This document shows, one piece after another, positions 46,342-59,600 of a stretch of 64,000 nt of DNA (the stretch's first letter is position 1; every line of letters starts with the position of its first letter). A program made the position numbers and the translations under genes. The DNA comes from Aplidium turbinatum (taxonomy: Eukaryota; Chordata; Ascidiacea; Aplousobranchia; Polyclinidae). Under the pieces are notes generated by a model, which did not search any database, was not told where the DNA came from, and was given only the letters and a program-made list of their open reading frames with translations. The stretch lies in NCBI GenBank assembly GCA_918807975.1, contig OU964929.1, positions 13,843,197 to 13,907,196 on the forward strand, read 5' to 3'.

Positions 46342-49300
46342 ATGTGAACTCACCTTGGTCAAGCTTGACTACGAACAAAAATTGACCGCTTTCGTTTCAA
46401 TACTCACGTAGAGTTTGACCCCTCTTGCAAACGTAGTCGGACGGAGCAAACGTTTGACCATGTCATTTTTGAGTGCTTCATTCACAAGACAGAACACTGA
46501 ATGCAATGTATGGTACTGTACGACTAGACGAAGCTATCCAGACCTGACTTTCCATCAGCTGCTCTGAACTATGAAAAATCTTTCTCATATAAAACCGCTT
46601 AATTTGCTGTGGTCAATGTACAGTAGGCATAATTTTAGCTGAGTTTTTTTATTATACACTTTTCACAATGTACCGTAACGCAGATCTTGCGTAGGCTATT
46701 CAAAAGACTTACCAATGCTATTCAAAAATTAAGACAAATTATTTTAAGACATAGAGTTATGCATCTACCGTCATTTCAGCAACTGAATTTACAACACAAG
46801 TGCTTGCTTATATTTCCCAGATCTGTTCAAGCACTTTGCGCTATCGATATACTGAAGAGCTTTTAAGATGGGCTGATGGTACAGAAAACTGCAAACATGA
46901 GATCGTCTTGTGCTGGATTGTCTTAAACAAACAATAAGGTACTTGCCATTTGTCAAAAGCACGGTTTGGTAATACAGTGGCTGCTGACTGTTCATCAAAT
47001 GCATACTGCTCTTAAAATCAGAATAAGCTATTCTATTCAGGCGTTTTCGTTTGTATACGTTGAATCAACATAAAACAGAACAAGTTTGCTACTGGCAGGA
47101 CTTTATTTACCAAACAGTTTTTCAAACAAAACAAAACGTGTTTTTTCATTTCGTGACACAACTTCTCTTCGCTCTTTTTTGTTTTCTATGTTTGTTTGTC
47201 GTATCCAGGCTTACACCCGGCACTTGAAGATGTGGATTAAGTGGACGGGAGGCAAGGAAGCCAATCTTCGTGACCACCTTCAGGCATGCCTTTGCAAGGT
47301 GTACTCAACTGTAAGATTTTTGAGAAAAACATAGTAAACATGTCAACATTGCGGTAGCGGATCTTGAAAAAGAAATTGGGTAAGGACCAGAGGTTTAACA
47401 AACCAAATTTATAAGATGAATGGATAATGAAAACCTACTGTAATGTCCATAACAGTAAAGTTTGATGAGTGGTCTTAGGGGCGCAATAATGTTTTGTTTT
47501 TTTTTTAAATGCACACATCGTCAGTAACCATAGCTGTATAGGCTTATGCATAGGTCGCTTTGTATGTGTCCAACTTCATCAAATTAGAATTGGATTTGGG
47601 TAGAAGGTCTGGTTTAAAATTTAAGTTAGACAACCATATTTAAAAAACTTCATTCATGACCACAGATCGATTTCAATAAATTATTTTCCAGAAATTTGTA
47701 TAGCCTAGTATAGGCTATGCTTTTTAGCAGGATCGAACTTCGAAATCTATCTGAGACCTCTACCTTCACTTATGACTTTTGCAGGGCACGTTTCACTTGC
47801 CTTCCAACATTACCACTGATATTTATCAATTCCATTGTTAATTAACTAAGCTACTTGAGTGAGCGATGTTTGCTTCGGAATATTACATTATTTTGTTAGA
47901 TTTTGTTGGACACAAAAAGTATTTACCTCTTAATCCATTTCTGATACTATGCAAGCCCAAGATCACTGAGGTGAATAAAACGTCGTTGAGCAAGCAAAGA
48001 GAGCAAGAAAATTTTGTAAAATGGAAAACAAAATAGATCGCCTACTAAATGTTACATGTAATATTACAAGCCAGGAGTTTGGAAAGTAGGTGGGCCCCTA
48101 GCAGGGAGTTTGAAAAGCAGTGAATATAATCTTGCATTTAAGCTATTGAATATCGAGCTTCGGTAACATGTTTTTCAAACAGATAAAAGTTAAACAAACT
48201 AAAATGAGTAGGCCTCTAAACAGCCGTGCCCCCGACTAGGAGGGCACGAGGGGCGGTTAGCACGGCCCTGACTAGAGGTGTGGAAAGAATAACAGTTTGT
48301 GAAAAAATTACCATATACTGTAACTTCCTTAATGACTATAAACTGTTAAGTCGTTTGCAAATTAACAGTTAAAAATACTGTGCTATACTTCCTTTCTGTA
48401 ATAATAAATAAACATAGCAGAGACTTAATTTGCAGTATTATCTGTTTATAAATATCTTACATAGCCTACTGGCCTAGTTGTCTACATAACCTACTTTATT
48501 GGAATAGGTTGCCAGAAAATTTCACGTTATTAGCAGGTAAAATTTTCTACAAATATGTGTTTAAACGCTTTTTAATGTACGTGGTACATCTTAAAATTTT
48601 AGGCTTCTAAATCGAGGCCCTATAGGCTTCAGCCTTTCCAGTCTAATGATATGGAATAAGAGGGTCTTCCCAACTATGGAATAAGAGGGTACTTCGTTTG
48701 TGGAAAAAAGTTCAGACTTTATCCAAAAAAGGGAAAATAGAATCTATTTCCAATAAAAATCCCAATTCAATCATTCCAATGTTATCTTGTCATTCCAAGT
48801 AAAAAAAGCTTGCATTAAGTCAAAAGCAAAATACCACTTTTTGATACCACCTGTTACTGTAACACCCAAGAAGTTTCCTCTGAGCTCCATTTTGTATAGT
48901 TGTATTTAAAAAGAACATTTCTCCATGAAATGAAAAAACGTCCACTAAGTTTTTAATAGCAGTTTTGCCTGTTTCCAGCTTCTAGAGGTGTGAACCTTGT
49001 ATGCAATTCTAACCATTCGACATTTCACGTACACTATAGTAGTTGCTGAAGTTTGTGCTTTGAGTGAAGCATTTAAAATACATCGGTAAATGAAATTAAA
49101 TACTGCTTTTAATGAGAATGGAATAGATAATGTAGCGTAATTATTGAAACTAATTCTTTGTTGCAGCGTGTTAAATACGGTTAATGTAGTCCAAGTGGAA
49201 GCAATGAAAGCTTTGCAGAAAACAAAAAACTCATAAAAAACGTATTGCGCGCTCACGAGCACAAACTGTGAAGTTTTACTTATATTCAACGTAGCCAAAC

Positions 49301-50261
49301 GTTACATAATGCATAGAGAAGAGATTTTATTGGAACAATAAGCCACATCTGGAGGATTAAAGATTCTTATTGAACAGATTGTGATTTGATTCAAAAATGC
49401 TTTTCTTTTGTTTAGCAACGTTTCTTTTACAGAATCGCACAGCAATATCTTCGGATTATTAGAAATAGATTGTGCACTGCACCTTTAACTGTGGTTGCAT
49501 TGCATTTTGTTCAATTGAGATCGTATGAGCACAAAGAATAGATCTTTGTTCAGATTCAGCTACGACGGCGACACAGTTTCTAGACACTGTGTCTTGCAGA
49601 AATCAGATGTTGTTGTCTATTTATGTAATGAAAGCTTGAAGTAACTTTGACTTTAAGCTTTTTTTAGTAAGAATAGGCCAGATATGGAGTTTGGCAGAAA
49701 TCTATTGACCGATGCATTTTTAAGCTGCCGCGCATACTGTGACATCATAAATAGTTTGTAACTTCGTATCATGTGAATTTTGTTTTGTTGAAAAATTATG
49801 CTAATGCTACTCTTTAACAAACCATTGCGGTGGAAAGCCAAATCAAAACATCTAGTAAAATTAATAGTGTAAATCTACAAAACTTAGTTCCACAAAAAAT
49901 CACGTTCAAATCTTTGAGTTACCTGCAAACAAAATTGAGTAAGAATTTTATTTTATTTAACTTATGCGCTACATATCTGTATAACTTACGTGTTTGCATA
50001 TTCAAGGAATTGTTTAGTGAAAACATGTGGTTTTGATTTCCATAAATATGAACTTGAATAATGGAATGGCACCAATATGGACACAACATAATCATGATAT
50101 GCTTGGTGCTGAATTTTGTGAAGCGTAAGTACTGAGTTACAAGCTTCAAGCTGTTACTAGCCCAACAATCAACAGCAAATATTTTATCAAATTGTTGAGT
50201 TAAAAGTTTATTTTTTGCACAAAAACATGAAGTTTAATACCAAAATCAATTGAGATCCACC
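46342..50261. other. intergenic or 5' region of the Ig gene
   Basis: This may include first exons of the Ig gene, such as a signal-peptide exon, but none is convincing. One isolated exon-like frame is listed at 47209-47310. Elsewhere only short frames in AT-rich DNA are seen. Confidence 0.4.
47209..47310 (+). CDS. orphan exon candidate, weakly auxilin/GAK-like
   Basis: A 34-codon open stretch is bounded by an acceptor (TTGTCGTATCCAG) and a donor (GTAAGA). It reads KMWIKWTGGKEANLRDHL with W, GKE-x-N-L-R spacing like the beginning of the J-domain region in auxilin and GAK. No neighbouring exon continues it, the rest of the J domain is not seen, and the resemblance is short, so it could be chance or a pseudo-exon. 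Confidence 0.25.
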
Positions 50262-50517
50262 CAGTGACGTAGCTTGATAGAAAATTTTAGCAGGGCAAAA
50301 GCTGTTGTTGGGGGTGCAAACAGTTTTATATTGGAAATAAAGAGTTTGTTTAAAAATGTAGAAGCTAAATGCAACCAAACATTCATGAAACGTTATTCAA
50401 TATGTAATACAATGCCATTAAAACGTTGTAATAGCATAAAAAAGTCATTTTTAGAGGGGCGAAATAAAACTTTAGGGGAGCGATTGCTCACCTAAGCTCC
50501 CCGTGGTTATGTCTCTG
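50262..50517. mobile_element. 256-bp hAT-like MITE
   Basis: The left end is CAGTGACGTAGCTTG and the right end GTGGTTATGTCTCTG. The 8-bp duplication GATCCACC is perfect (50254-50261 and 50518-50525). Confidence 0.87.
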
Positions 50518-50658
50518 GATCCACCGATCATTTGAAGCAGGTATGAAATGTTGCAAAAGTTGATTTATTATGCTGTTTGCATCAATTATAGTTGACAAGC
50601 TCAAGAAGAAATAAAATATTCTTGCTCTCAATGGGTGAATAACAAAAATACATTTTAG

Positions 50659-53600
50659 CTGTGTCTCCACTGAACGTGACAGCAGCTGCATTGGAGATTG
50701 CTGTGAAAAATGGAAAAGTGGTTTTGAAATGCACATACACAGACAAGAATCCTAAAGATACCACATTTGTTGTCTTGTGGCAAAAATTCAATCACAAACA
50801 CAGAATGATGTCAACAGTTTATAACTCACAGGTAGGTTGGATGTTATTTAAATAGACATTTGCAAGAGGAAGTTAGGTTCCCCCATTGAGCTTGCAATCT
50901 AAAGTTGTTATGTTTTATTGCTTATAGGCCTAGTGGGTTTTTACACTGTTTATCATCTATATTTCTTCATAATCATCAGATTAACTTGTTACTGGTTTTT
51001 ATGTAAACCGGGCTTGAAGAATTCGTGTTTTGTTGTCATAGGTAGCAATATTATAGCCAAGAAATTATCTGTGGCTGAACAAAAAGGTAAAAAGTTTAGT
51101 AGCTGGCATCCAAATAACTAATTTCTTTCGGCTGCCTTGATGGTTTGTTTTTCACAGTAGCTGGGTGTGAGCTACCATTTCCACCGTGCATTTGACAACT
51201 CGCTTAAATTTTTGTATGACCGACGTTAGTCTAATGCTGAAACATTTTTTAAACAAGATTGGTTGAGTCTGCTAGGAAATTTTATTGTTTTAATGAATGT
51301 TTTTGTAGTTATAGAGTATGACGTGAGCTCAAGAGAAAGGGGCTTTCAGAACCGTCATATTGATATCACTGTGGCTAAGTGAATAAAAGTAGGCTATACC
51401 GTAAGGCGTTTGTACAGCCTCTTATATGTTGTAGTCAATTGCTCATAATTGATTTCCAGGATAGCAAAAAAATCAGCAAAGACACAGATCGCTTCAAACT
51501 GGTTGGATTAGCTTCTCTAGAAATACATCCGGTTCTTGTTACGGATAAAGGAAAGTATCGATGTCAAGTCACCCCTCTACCAAGTTTTGAACAAGATGAA
51601 GCATTCACAGTCCTTGATGTAACTTGTAAGCAACTTACATAAACGACTTTTCACGAAGGCTACTGGTCTATTCCAACTCATAAGCTGCAGCTGAGTTCTA
51701 TTTTTATATGACTGGGCTTAGGCAAAACTTATTGCAGATTTTTTATTCCCTCATTGCAGGGATGTGTAGTCAATCAAGAGTAGCCAATAGAACTGTATAA
51801 TAATTATGTAACTCTATGCGTTACATATTACGTTAACTCTATGAGGCACAGGCACATTGGCATATAGACTACATTGCAAATTTATCACTTTAAAAAAATC
51901 TATGAAATGATGCACACCTGAACAGGATAATATAATCATAAAAATCCTTTTGCATTTATCAAGCTGCATTCATCTTGCTATGTTTGATCTTCACAAAATG
52001 CATAGCATTTTCTCCTTGCTCACTTTGCTGCTACTGCAAACATGAAAACATTTAAAACAGTCTGTTCTTCCTCCTCGGACAAGTGTGACTCTGAGCTACA
52101 GATCACATCTCACACAATCAGCTAGTACACTACCCTCTATCCACCAAGCGACGCTGAAGGAGCGAGTGCAGGGCCAGATTAACCATTAGGCTAATAAGGC
52201 TATAGCCTTAGGCCCTGGCAAAAATTCGGCCCTCAATTTTTTGGTTAAATTTTTGTAAGGCTGATAGTGATACAGATCCAGCACCAGTACAAATTTTGCT
52301 TAAAAACGAATGACTGAGTTGAGTCAATACATATTAAGAGCCCATTTCCAAAACCATGTAGGCGCCATTTTTACCGAAATTGCGTGTAAAGCAGGGGTTT
52401 TCAACCTGGGGGTCGCGAGCCGTTTTTTGGAGGGTCGCGAGGCGCTTGAAATTCCAGTGTATTGTTTTCAAATTTTTTTTGCCAGAAAATATTAAAAACT
52501 GTGTTTTTTCGCAATCGACCATTCCTCTACTTGAGGTTATTAAATCGTTTAAGCTTTCAGACGCTGCAAGGCTTTAACTATAGAAAAGCATTCGATATTT
52601 TTCACCAAGTTCTTGTACATTGCTTTGTGCAGACTGAAGTTAACCAGTAACCACTGATGGTAAAAAAGCAAAATTATGTAGAATCCTTTGCAAAATATAG
52701 ATTTCTCAGTATCGTTTTCAATGGCATTGAAAAAAAGTAGTGTCGGGCGTGTCGGCTATTTTGTTTGAAAGTTCTTTCAGCAATAGTTAAAAAAATGCAG
52801 CACCAACCATCTCACTGAAATTGATTTAAATAAATCCATAAAAGATTGCAATAAATTCAACCCGTGAAAGTGCGAAAACGTAGATTATTCTCATTATTTT
52901 TTCTCCTATTATCTAGCTAAGCTTGATAGAAAATGGAAATAACAATCTGAGAAAATGTAATAAAAGCCTTAATAACATCGCAAAAAAACGTTTTTCGTTT
53001 CAGAAGTTTACGTTGGAACAGCAAAACTAAACATAACTGGATGGAGGCATGAATCAAATTTGGTTAAATTTTGCATTAAATATGCTTTTGTTGAATACTT
53101 TTATGGGGGGTTGCGAGACTACATTGATTGCTTTGAGGGGGTCGTGGTGGAAAAAAGGTTGATAACTCCTGGTTTAGAGTGTCAGTAGGTAGAGTATTAC
53201 CATAGGTACCTACTATCCATTTCTTTCTTTCCAAAATCTATTCCATCTGCTTCAAATTTGACACTAAAAATTGCGTTTGTTTCCAAAACCAATCACGAGT
53301 CATCATTAGCCATTTTTCTGTTATGTTGATGTTATTTTACAGTAAATAATTTCAATTTTTCATGTATGTATTTTTATTACTTTTTGTAGCTTGGTTTGAA
53401 AAATTAGGCCCTTCTCTAGTAAACAGCCTTAGGCCTACAGTACCCTTAATCCGGCCCTGAGCGTGTGCCTTGAATGCTGAGGCCAAACAGTTTAGTTACT
53501 GATTGTTTACTTTAGAAGCACTAAGCGACACTACCAACATTTGATTTTTGCTGCCTGCCCTAAACTTTGAAAATTTGATTCATAAGACGATGTTCTCTAG

Positions 53601-56600
53601 ATCTCTCTCATAAAAATCTTTTTCAATAGTTTGATAAGAAAACGACAGCTTTCCTAATTTTATTCATTATTATAACTGAAAAACCTAAAATATGAAAACT
53701 GCCGCTAATAAATAGTAGTATACAATTAGCCAAGCTTAACAATATGCTGAATTGGCTAGATATCTTACTATCCAAGCATTGGGTGCACATCTGATGCTCA
53801 TCTTTCCATCTAAAAAGCTCAAATCTGTAAAATTTGAAATTCTAGACTCTCTCGTATCCAACCCAACTTATAATGCTGATTTTTTGCTTCAGGTTGCATT
53901 GTTATCCAACTCTCGTGGTTTAAAAAGACAAAAGCATTCACTTTTTCTAGTCAAACTTATTAATTTTGCATGAATATGAAGCATTCACTTTCAATTAAAG
54001 GACAATATTAATTATTTAAGAAAAAAAGCGAACAGAAGTATAACTTTAATAAAATAAACAAGAAATCATTAGTTTTTTTTCATTTTTTTCCATTATGTCT
54101 GAATTCTCGACATACGAAAAATTTTAGAGATGCAATCACTACCAATCCACCTCTAGCTCCTACATTTATACTCTTCTACACAGTCGGTAAACAGTCTTGT
54201 TTTGCTGATTAGCCTACAATAGGCCTAACGTTATCAATCTTGGTCAACGTATCTTATAATCTGTAAGTTGTTTGTTTTTGTTGTTCTATCAATTTTTTCA
54301 CAAGCGTTAACATTGATATCATACGATACTAATATTACGTTTAAACTACTTCCAGATGCTCCAGAGTTCAAACAACCAAAGGACTCAGCAGTATATGCTA
54401 GTGATGGCGACCTGGTCACGTTGTCTTGTCAAGCTTATGGGAACCCGAATAATATTACTTTCACATGGTAAATAAAAATTTAAAGACCTTTTCAAAATTG
54501 CTAGGCTAACCTTTTGTTGCATATTGTAGGTCAATTTATATAGGCCTATTGCCGATCAGGAATGACACAAGAGTTTGAATAAATTTTGTTTTAAGGCAGG
54601 GGTCACCAACTGGCGGGCCGCATGCGGCTCGCCACGCTGTTTTGTGTGGCCCGCAGAAGGTATCAGCGCACAAGTATAGGGGGAAGGTGGGGCAAGATGG
54701 GACGTGGGGCAGGACGGGACACCGTGGATATTTTTAAAAGTATTAGCTTTAGCGTCCTCTACCCATTTAGATGTTAAAGGACACCATGATTCTCGATGAC
54801 TTGCAAAAAAAAAAGATGTTAAAAGAAAAAACGTGGTCGTGGCAACAAGATAACTGATTAGAGGCTAGTTGCTATAAGAAATCTTATCAAAACTTTTCAC
54901 ATTTTAGCATGATTTCAGAAAAATTTTGAAGATGATACGTGGTCTGGAGATACAGTAATAAAAGTGCTTTTTGGGGCATCTGACTTTTTAGATGTGAGTT
55001 GCATATATAATAAACAAACAGAAAATTTCAAAATGTCAGTCATTGGGGCAAAACGGGACAGAGCTGCTTGGGGCAGAATGGGACATCTGTTCTGCTTATA
55101 ATGGGCGTGGCAATTTTGTATGTGATTTTTATGGAAAAAAGTAGTCTGTCATTTTGCCCTGATGTAATTACGTGTGCTGTAAATGCAAGTCATTTTTGAA
55201 TTTACAAGATATTATCAGTAGATTTGTGGTTTTACAGGTGATTCCTCATATGAACAATACGCGTCCCGTCCTGCCCCAGGTGTGGGGCAAGATGGGACAA
55301 ATTTTTTGTTTTTTGTTTTTGTTAATTATAAGGTCATGCGATACTAACTGAGTCTTTGTATCTTGCTGGTTGGTAGTGGTGTGCAATAGAAATAACATGA
55401 TACCAAAGTTACCGATATTGATAAAAAGGAATTCTGCAAAACATCGATTAAAGTTAAGTGTCCCGTCCTGTCCCACCTTCCCCTAACCAAAAATACTTTT
55501 CTTGAGGAGTCAAAGAGCATGAAGGCAAAAAATACTTTCCGGGAAGCATATTTTCGCTTTCATAACTTACGATTCCACCAACCTGCCAATCAGATTATAC
55601 AGTAGTTCTAGGTAAGAGTCGTTTAAAGTTATTCCAATGCAATGTCCAACCACACTGTCCCAGTGGTTGATTAAAACGTCTGTTTTCGAATTTCGAAAAT
55701 GTCTGTGAGCAAAGGGTTGCTTATTTTAAGGTTGTAAATGTCCTGTAAACACTTAGTGTGAGTTTCATCGTTATTGGGTCTCACGAGCAGTGTTCCTTTA
55801 TGCAAGTTTTTGTTGGCAAAATAGGTCGGTGTGCCAACTCAATTTATAATAAATTGGAAAAATATTATATATAAATTTAAAGACTTTTTCTGGTTGTATT
55901 ATGAAAATATTTACCTTAATACTGCAAAATGTTGTTAATCAATAATTCTTGCCATGTTGATAAGCACCGCAAGTGACATTTGACTAATAATCAAGGAAAG
56001 ACGGTTTTATAGACTCTCACAAAATAGGATGAAAAACCAACTCATTGCTTTTTTATAGGGAACACTGTTCATGAGTTACGACAGAAACGTTTTTTCGGTG
56101 ATTTCCACAAGCGTTTGTTTCATGGTGCCTGATCTCTTTCTCCCTGTTATTGGAGCCTATTTTTCGCTGATATGTTTGCAGGTCGCTATTGTTGCCTGTA
56201 TTGCGATGTGTCAAACATTTCCTTGTTTACTGAAACTGTTAATGGCAAGATATATTTTGTGAAGCGAAGTGACAACACCACTCTTGCTTGGCGATGAATA
56301 TTCTGATGAAACCGCTCGCCTCGTTACAAGTGCGCAAAACAAGTGGCCTCGTTTATTAGGCAATGTTAAAGAAGTCAAAAGTGTTGAGGAGCTTGGCCTG
56401 GCAGTAGCGTTGTTCGACTAATTTTGTTGCTGCGGTATTCTAAGATTTAAGAACATGTAACGCTGGATACTGGGTACGAAATGCGTTCTTTTCTAGCATA
56501 AGAGTCAACTTACCTACAATTTTATTAGTGCGGTCTCCTAAGTACCAAAGTGGCCCGCATGCAAAAAAAAGTTGGTAACCCCTGTTTTAAGGTATAGGCT

Positions 56601-59600
56601 GTAGTATAATTTCTACGTTAAAGTTAAGACTTTAATAAAGTAAAACAATGCCTATGCAATGGCAATAAAGTAAAATGTATTGTATTGATACAAAAAGCAA
56701 TAATGTGATCAAAGCAAAATAATTAATTCAACCTCACAACTTTCACAACTTCACAACCTCACTACAGGTTCTACAAGTCTCACAATGGCATTGAGGACAC
56801 TCTTCAAGTGCGTTCGGATCAGCGTTTGCAAATTGGTCCCAGACAAATGCTGTATATTCGTAAGTGGGTGCTTAAAAAAATGGTCTCATGCAAACGTATA
56901 TTCGGCGTATATGTGACGTGACTAAACACTAAACATTTATCCATGTGTGTTGAAAGACGACAATGTTTAGCCTACATGAATATTACATATGATGATGTGT
57001 TTTGTAATAGCCTAAATATTTATCAAAAAGCCTAAATGTTTATTCAAATGCCGTTTAGAATTTTTGGAAAATCACGCAGGCACGTATCGATGTGAAGCTA
57101 ACAATAGTATTGGAACGTCAAGCATCACCACAAAAATTATTCTAAATCGTAAGTAACATAATCTTACAAACCGTACAAAAATGTAATTTATTTTCTTTAT
57201 TTTCTTTATGAGTTTCATCTCTTGCGTTTGACAGGATCTGATATGTCTGGCCAGGCAGGATCAAGTTGAACAGCTGTGTGCTAAATGCTTCACATTGCTG
57301 TGCAACTTGAAAGTTCAAACGTTACTACTTGAAACTTCAAATTTGATACTGTATTTCTCGCTATACACTGCGGAGGCTGTACTACGTAGGCTACACTTTG
57401 TTAAGCCTGCATGTCGCACTTTTGTCATTGTATTTTTGGTAAACTCTTGCTAAAATTCTTTAAACAAACATTCACATCAAATATTTGCAACTTTTTACAC
57501 AGAACCCGCACGCTTTGTTCATGTAACAAACGATCCAATAACAGCAACAGAGGGGAGTGATATTATCATAGAGGTTCAAGGCTTTGGTGTTCCAAACAAT
57601 TTAACATACAAATGGTTTCACAACAATATTTCCATCGATGCTTTAACATGGTAAGAAGATCAACTTTATTTGGCGAAAGATTCATTTTTTTTTTATCTCT
57701 TAGCGCAGGGGTGTGCAACCTTTGTTACAGGAGGGCCAGATATAAATAATTGGGTGAAACCGCGGCCGCACGTTTATTTAACATATGATTTCTAGTAGTT
57801 GCAGGCACAAAAGAGTAGTTTTTCTTGTTATTCATGTTATTCTTATATTAGGGGTTATCTCCTTCCAGAAATAATAAGTTAGGACGCATAAATTTCTGAA
57901 GAAAACTGCTATTCAAATTTATTGTCACACTGTCTTTAAACGAGCTCAGTGAGAAATTTGCAGCTGGCTTCTTTTCCTGACGGCTTTTTCCAAATTTACT
58001 TTAATGGAAGTGATCGCAATTCGAAGTCCATTTTCCAAGTGTTGGTCTGTCAGAACCGATCAATAGGGAGATTTCATGACGCCCGTTTTAGAAAAAAATG
58101 TTTGCACAAATACGTTGAGCCAAAAAGTGCCATTTTTGAAGCCATGGATTTTTGAAATGTGGAAAGTCATCTTAGTTGAAATGTTTTCGGTAAAAATCGC
58201 CAAGATTCATTTTTAAATACTTTGCTTTCAAATCCTTTTTCTCTTGAAGATCAATCAGTTCAAGTTGGATATCAGCTGGTGCTTTGTCAATGTCCGTGTT
58301 GAATGGCGAAGAGAATATATTAAACAAATGTTCATGAGATTTGAAGTCCTTGTAACGAGCCAAAAATTCATACAACAATTTTTCAAATTTAGTTTTCTTC
58401 TCCGGATGCATTCCATAGTCTCTCAAAGTTGGAAAGTGGAAAAGATGTCCTGTCTGTATGTGAGCTTTCCAAAGTCGTACTTTGTTCATAATGCCTTTTA
58501 TGTGACCATACATTTTTAGAAATAATTGATTAAACTACCATTCAACGTTTTATAGGCAGAGAAAACTTTTTCTCGAACCGTAGAAAATTTCATGATTAGA
58601 TCACCGCTTCAATGCGTGATGGAAAGTTACAGATAAATCTGCATCTGGCATTACAGAGTGCAAAATACAGTGTTGCAGAACGCGTTTTCGAATATTAAAT
58701 TCTCATCAGTGCAACTAGGCTACGTTTATGAACGCAATAACAACGGTTAACTTTAAACTCAATACAATACATTACAAACATTATAAGGACATATTCTCAG
58801 TGTTCAATTGAATATTAATAAATCCAGAGACATCAGAATAGAAAATTAAATACAATGGATTGGTGGTGGCCGGTGGGAGACTTCTAAAATGGTTAACAGA
58901 AATTGCGAAATCTACAACATTCCACTCCACAATGAATTGTTCAAACGTACCAGACTAAACTAAATTACCGTATAAACATGTTTCGCGGGCCGCACACAAT
59001 TCAAAATTGGCACATCTTCGCGGGCCACATAATTTTTCTTCGCGGACCACATTTGGCCCGCGGGCCGCATTTGGCCCGCGGGCCGCACGTTGCACACCCC
59101 TGTCTTAGCGTTTGTCTTAGCGTGGTGCCTGTGTGAGTGAACCTAGTAAACAATTGATCAACAATTTCTATTGACCTTTTTTGTCAGGTCTACTTCGTAT
59201 GGATTTAACAACAGCAACGAAATGCCTTATTCAAGGTATGTATTAGTTGTGTGCCACATCAAAATACGCTTGGTTCTGTAGATAGCTGTCAGTAGTGAAT
59301 TGCCACAATTCATATCCTTTCTCTAAATCCGATTAGTTCTACTTTGCATATGTTTTTTATAGTCAAACAATTATTCTTGTTTCAAGAATAATAATTTTTT
59401 CTTTTTAATTCAGAATAGCACATAGCATTGAAAACAATCGTCTTGAAATGAAACATATCAGCCGAATTCTAGAAGGGATCTACACATGCACAGTATACAA
59501 CGGGATAGAAAGTCCTGCCTCCACTAGCATCACTGTAAATATTCAATGTAAGTGCTACATGTAACTATGTTTTGTTAAATAAAATTAAAAAATGTTTAGA